DNA from: Candidatus Latescibacterota bacterium
GTDB lineage: Bacteria > Latescibacterota > UBA2968 > UBA8231
Direction of reading: 5' to 3'
DNA: 15,628 nucleotides
NCBI GenBank assembly: GCA_022827165.1
Contig: JAJDTN010000427.1
Location: 1-15,628 of the forward strand
Part shown: piece after piece, positions 12,765-15,628 of the stretch
How the letters are laid out: the number at the start of each line of letters is the position of its first letter
Numbering within the stretch: position 1 is the first letter of the stretch
Made by a program: the position numbers and the translations under genes
Notes under the pieces: model-generated
Told to the model about the DNA's origin: nothing
Databases searched by the model: none
What the model saw: only the letters and a program-made list of their open reading frames with translations

Positions 12765-14504
12765 TTAGGAGCCTTCGACCCGCACCGTGACGATGTCCAG
12801 GCCGTGGTACTTCTGGTGCCGCACCGAGGACGCATAGTGACGCAGCAGGCGGAAGGATAGCTCCCCCTCCCCCGGGCTCTCGGTCTCCTCGTCCAGGTAG
12901 GCCAGCCGGTCTTCCAGGTTCTCCTCGTCGAAGACGGCCAGGAACTCCATCTCCACGGACTCGCCATCGGGTCGAGCGGAGATGATCAGGCGATGGGCCT
13001 CCCCCCGCGACTCCTGCTCCCGCTCGTGTTGCAGCAGGCTGGCGAAGGCCTCCTCCCCGGCGGAGCGCAGCCTTCCGTCCGCGGCATCGCCCCAACCCAT
13101 CCTGCCGGCCATCTCGCGAAGGAAGCTGTCGAGTCGAGGCAGCTCGGCGGCATCCATCCCGACTTCCAGGCGACGGCGGCGGGGGCCGGTGAGCTCCACG
13201 AAGGCGGTGAGAGCGATGACCGCCGCCGTGCCGAGAGTCATGCCGTTGCCCAGCAGATCCCCCCAGGGGCCGACGAGCAGATCCTGGAAGATGTTCTGAT
13301 GCTGCATGCCCAGGCCGATGGAGAACGCCACCCCCGCCACGAGGGCCTTCTGCTTGTCGAGGCCGGCCCGCGCCAGGGTCTGTATGCCCTCGACGAAGAA
13401 CAGGCCGAGGGCCATCAGCAGAAACCCCCCCATGACGGGGCTGGGAATGGCCAGGAGCACCCCGGAGACCTTGGGCAGGAAGGCCAGCGCCATGAGGAGA
13501 CCTCCCATGGCATAGCCGACGCGGCGAGCGGACACCCCCGTGAGGCTGATGAGAGAGGCCGTGAGGGAGGAATAGGAGGTGGTGGGCGGCGTCCCGGCCA
13601 CGCCCGACATCAGCATACCCGCCCCGTTGGCGTAGATCGAGCCCTGGATCAGGCGGTAATCGGTCGCCCGCGGACGCGGCCGGGCCACCTGCTGAGCGAC
13701 CATGCCGTCGCTGATGTTCTTGATGGCCTGCACCAGGACCACGATGAGGAACATCGGCAGCAGGGCCCAGAACCCCGCGGTTGGGGTCAGGCTCAGTTCC
13801 GGGAGCCCGCTGCCGGGAACTCCGACCCAGGGGGCCGCCGCCAGAGGCTCCAAGTCGTACAGACCGAAGGGCGCCGCCGCCGCGCACCCCGCCGCGATCC
13901 CGATCAGCAGCGCCCACGGCCGCCAGCGTCCGGGGGCGCGCAGCATGAGCATCGTCGTTCCGAAGAGGGTCACCGCGGCAACGGCCGGACCCGCGGCCCC
14001 GGGCGCGCCCTCCGGCACCTCGCTCAGCCGGTCGAAAGCGATGGGCAGGACCATGGCCGCGATCAGAATGAGCACGGTGCCGGAGACAGCGGGCGTGATG
14101 ATCCGGCGCAGGAGCGGAAGCCAGGCCGCAACGGCCAGGTAGAAGAGGGAGGAAACGACCACGAGACTGGCCAGCAGGCTCGGCCCGCCCTCCTCCAGGG
14201 CCAGGACGGAAAGGGCGATGAAGTTGGGCGTGACGCCGGTGATGAGCAGGTGGCCGCCGCCCAGCCTTCCGACCCTGGCGGCCTGGAGGGCCGTCGCCGC
14301 CCCGGTGATGAGCAGTGCAGCGAAGACGGCCCACGACAGGGTGCTCTCGTCGTGGCCGGCGGCGCGAACGGTGATGGCCACGATCAGCACCGTGGGGGCC
14401 AGCACGATCATGATGCCCTGGAACCCGACGGCCATGGCAAGGAGCGGAGGGCACCTTGCATCCGGGTCGTGGTGGATCTGCTCGTTTGCCTGGGGTGGCG
14501 GCAA
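12765..14504 (-). CDS. NCS2-family nucleobase (uracil/xanthine) permease with a C-terminal HATPase-like domain
   Basis: This 579-residue inner-membrane protein has a nucleobase:cation symporter-2 core (residues 1-439) with about 13 hydrophobic segments. Family features include QGSIYANGAG followed by GTPPTTSYSS, GVSARRVGYAMGG and the segment AIPSPVMGGFLLMALGLFFVEGI. NCS2 proteins import purines or pyrimidines with protons or sodium; the exact substrate is not readable. Residues 440-579 are an unexpected soluble domain, described separately. The start is TTG at 14504 because AGAGGA (complement of 14509-14514) stands just upstream. The next in-frame ATG would fall 23 residues later at the edge of the first membrane segment. 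The gene converges on the hydrolase, with 16 bases between their stops, and has no evident link to the PKS. Confidence 0.88.
   Translation of the reverse strand: MPPPQANEQIHHDPDARCPPLLAMAVGFQGIMIVLAPTVLIVAITVRAAGHDESTLSWAVFAALLITGAATALQAARVGRLGGGHLLITGVTPNFIALSVLALEEGGPSLLASLVVVSSLFYLAVAAWLPLLRRIITPAVSGTVLILIAAMVLPIAFDRLSEVPEGAPGAAGPAVAAVTLFGTTMLMLRAPGRWRPWALLIGIAAGCAAAAPFGLYDLEPLAAAPWVGVPGSGLPELSLTPTAGFWALLPMFLIVVLVQAIKNISDGMVAQQVARPRPRATDYRLIQGSIYANGAGMLMSGVAGTPPTTSYSSLTASLISLTGVSARRVGYAMGGLLMALAFLPKVSGVLLAIPSPVMGGFLLMALGLFFVEGIQTLARAGLDKQKALVAGVAFSIGLGMQHQNIFQDLLVGPWGDLLGNGMTLGTAAVIALTAFVELTGPRRRRLEVGMDAAELPRLDSFLREMAGRMGWGDAADGRLRSAGEEAFASLLQHEREQESRGEAHRLIISARPDGESVEMEFLAVFDEENLEDRLAYLDEETESPGEGELSFRLLRHYASSVRHQKYHGLDIVTVRVEGS
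12768..13187 (-). other. C-terminal degenerate HATPase (GHKL, anti-sigma-kinase-like) domain of the permease
   Basis: Residues 440-579 resemble the small serine-kinase/HATPase fold of RsbW-type proteins. AGEEAFASLLQHE matches the N-box pattern (E-A-x-x-N-x-x-x-H) with Ser in place of the Asn that binds Mg. The tail GELSFRLLRHYASSVRHQKYHGLDIVTVRVEG matches in order the final helix and strand of the family, but the glycines of the ATP-lid boxes are lost. The domain therefore probably no longer binds ATP and may act as a sensor or protein-contact module on the cytoplasmic side. The assignment rests on motif pattern only. Confidence 0.55.
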
Positions 14505-14698
14505 GTGATCCTCTTCTCCGGAACTCAGCCGCCGATTGGTCCCGGCAAAGGCTGGTGCTCCATGCCCTCTGCGCCGGCGCGCTGAGATCGGGACGGGCCG
14601 ATGGGCGCAGCCGTCAGGACGGCCCGCAACGGGCCGGGACCTGTGGGCTCACCAGCGGCCGCGGAGTCGAGGAAACCGCCGCCGATGGCGAGTCCGGC
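14505..14698. other. Intergenic region between the binding-protein and permease genes
   Basis: Apart from the ribosome binding site at its low end, these 194 bases hold no coding sequence I can support. A perfect inverted repeat CGGCCCG-CAA-CGGGCCG lies at 14620-14636. It has no T tract on either side, so it is at best a Rho-dependent or weak stop after the binding-protein gene. No clear promoter for the permease was seen. Confidence 0.4.
14509..14514 (-). promoter_or_regulatory. Ribosome binding site of the NCS2 permease
   Basis: On the minus strand AGAGGA lies four bases before TTG at 14504 and supports this rare start codon. Confidence 0.65.
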
Positions 14699-15613
14699 TC
14701 ATGGGGAGAACCGGTAGACCACCGGCAGCTTCGCCGTGTCCGTCACGCCCGGGTCGGTGTGGTGGTAGATGTTGACTCGCCCGGTGCCGCAGTCGCCGAA
14801 GTCGTCGCAGGAGAGGGTCCCGATGAGGCCCCCGAAGTCCCGCGTCGCTCGGAGCTGCTCCCGCAGGGCCACCCGCTCCACGCGCATGCTGCCGCCGTCT
14901 ACCTCGGCCGCGGATTCGATGGCGCTGAGCAGCACCGTCGTGGCGTCGTAGGCGTGGGCCCAGTAGGGAGAAGACGGGACGCCGTACGCGGACTCGAAGG
15001 CGGCGAGGACCTCCCCCGCGCTCTTCCCCGTCGACTCGTTGACGTTCGATCCGAGGTCCGTCTCCGGCCCCGCAAAGTACATGCCCTCCGACTGCGGAGT
15101 CCCGAGGAACTCCGAGACGAAGAGGGCCGCGCCGGTGATCAGCGTCGCCCCTTCCAGGCCGTCGAAGGTCCGCGCCTGCTCGGCGAAGGGCGTGCCCTCG
15201 ACTTCGAAGAGGGGAAAGAAGATGCCGTCGGGGCCGGCCTCCGCGAATTCGTCGAGGACGGCGGTCATGTCGGTCTCGCCCTTGTCGATCGTGGAGGTGA
15301 CGGGAACCTCTCCGCCAATCGCGCGGAAGGCCGAGGCGAAGGCGCTCACCAGGGCCGTGGTGTACGGGTCGCCGTCGTCGACGGCGGCCATGCGCCGCAG
15401 GCCCAGTTCATTGTAGGCGAAGTCGGCCACCGCCCGGGCCTGGTAGAGGTCGTTGTTGGAGACGCGGAAGTAGCCTGCGTGGTGATCAGGACTGGCGTTG
15501 CCGGCCAGGTCGGAGGTGAGGTTGGGGGAGGTGTTGCTCGGCGAGACCATCACCAGTCCCGCCTCGCTGATCACCGGCGACGCGGCCACCGCCGCCGAGC
15601 ACGAGGTGCCGAC
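14699..15613 (-). CDS. ABC transporter periplasmic substrate-binding protein, LivK/Peripla_BP_6 type (N terminus missing)
   Basis: The last 304 residues of a type I periplasmic binding protein are visible; the signal peptide and first strands lie beyond the contig end. The visible text begins VGTSCSAAVAASPVISEAG and continues VSPSNTSPNLT, the ligand-cradle Ser/Thr region typical of branched-chain-amino-acid and related receptors. Later features include FRVSNNDLYQARAVADFA, DDGDPYTTAL, GTPFAEQARTF and YDATTVLLSAI. Near the C terminus, two Cys in LSCDDFGDCGTG could form a disulfide, in keeping with a periplasmic site. The protein would bind a small amino-acid-like ligand and pass it to an ABC permease. 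The ligand cannot be predicted, and the permease and ATPase genes are not in the window. Bases 15614-15628 are adapter and must not be translated. Confidence 0.88.
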   Translation of the reverse strand, partial: VGTSCSAAVAASPVISEAGLVMVSPSNTSPNLTSDLAGNASPDHHAGYFRVSNNDLYQARAVADFAYNELGLRRMAAVDDGDPYTTALVSAFASAFRAIGGEVPVTSTIDKGETDMTAVLDEFAEAGPDGIFFPLFEVEGTPFAEQARTFDGLEGATLITGAALFVSEFLGTPQSEGMYFAGPETDLGSNVNESTGKSAGEVLAAFESAYGVPSSPYWAHAYDATTVLLSAIESAAEVDGGSMRVERVALREQLRATRDFGGLIGTLSCDDFGDCGTGRVNIYHHTDPGVTDTAKLPVVYRFSP

Positions 15614-15628
15614 AGATCGGAAGAGCGT
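15614..15628 (+). other. Residual Illumina adapter at the contig end
   Basis: The final 15 bases, AGATCGGAAGAGCGT, are identical to the start of the Illumina TruSeq universal adapter. The binding-protein reading frame fits its family right up to base 15613, where the adapter begins. This is a sequencing artefact, not genomic DNA. Confidence 0.95.

Noticed and set aside
12993..14585. A 530-codon plus-strand open frame opposite the permease.
   Set aside because: Low-complexity His/Gln/Gly/Arg composition with no domain; the minus-strand permease has clear membrane segments and NCS2 motifs. The overlapping minus-strand frame 12604-14454 is a shadow too.
14620..14636. Inverted repeat CGGCCCG-CAA-CGGGCCG as an intrinsic terminator.
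   Set aside because: No T tract on either strand, and such GC palindromes are frequent in this composition.
1..15628. tRNA, rRNA, CRISPR arrays, insertion sequences, attachment sites.
   Set aside because: Looked for by eye on both strands; no regular direct repeats with spacers, transposase motifs, terminal inverted repeats or cloverleaf-like segments were recognised.

Overview
This is a high-GC bacterial window (GC-rich throughout, with strong third-position G/C bias). It is dominated by one very large type I polyketide synthase (PKS) gene and a small set of genes that would serve it. The phylum cannot be fixed from the sequence. The style (myxobacterial, cyanobacterial or acidobacterial-type PKS, a NCS2 permease with a fused regulatory-type domain, a LivK-type binding protein) suggests an environmental high-GC Gram-negative, but that is a guess. 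The last 15 bases are an exact Illumina adapter motif, so this is the raw end of a short-read, probably metagenomic, contig.

Layout. Bases 1-204 (minus strand) hold the start of a response regulator that runs off the window. A 249-base divergent intergenic region follows. On the plus strand come a 3411-residue PKS (454-10689), a discrete acyl carrier protein (ACP; 10760-10996), a terminator-like hairpin (11041-11090), a Sfp-type phosphopantetheinyl transferase (11115-11840), and an alpha/beta hydrolase with a TTG start that overlaps the transferase stop (11837-12748). Convergent to these on the minus strand are a NCS2 nucleobase permease fused to a degenerate HATPase-like domain (12765-14504), and the C-terminal 304 residues of a branched-chain-amino-acid-type ABC substrate-binding protein (14699-15613).

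The PKS reads KS-AT-DH-cMT-(structural KR)-ER-KR-ACP-KS-AT*. The first module is a complete fully reducing, C-methylating module, like the highly reducing iterative type. It predicts a saturated, alpha-methylated extension from malonyl-CoA and SAM. The second module is odd. Its KS keeps Cys-His-His but has a rewritten nucleophile region. Its AT has lost the catalytic Ser and His and about 88 residues of the small subdomain. The protein then stops with no ACP, and a free-standing ACP follows 70 bases later. The simplest reading is that a duplicated KS-AT pair decayed into an AT-less terminal KS that works with the discrete ACP in trans. The transferase would activate both ACPs, and the hydrolase is a candidate chain-release or editing enzyme because no thioesterase domain is fused to the PKS. 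The product and the number of rounds cannot be read from the sequence.
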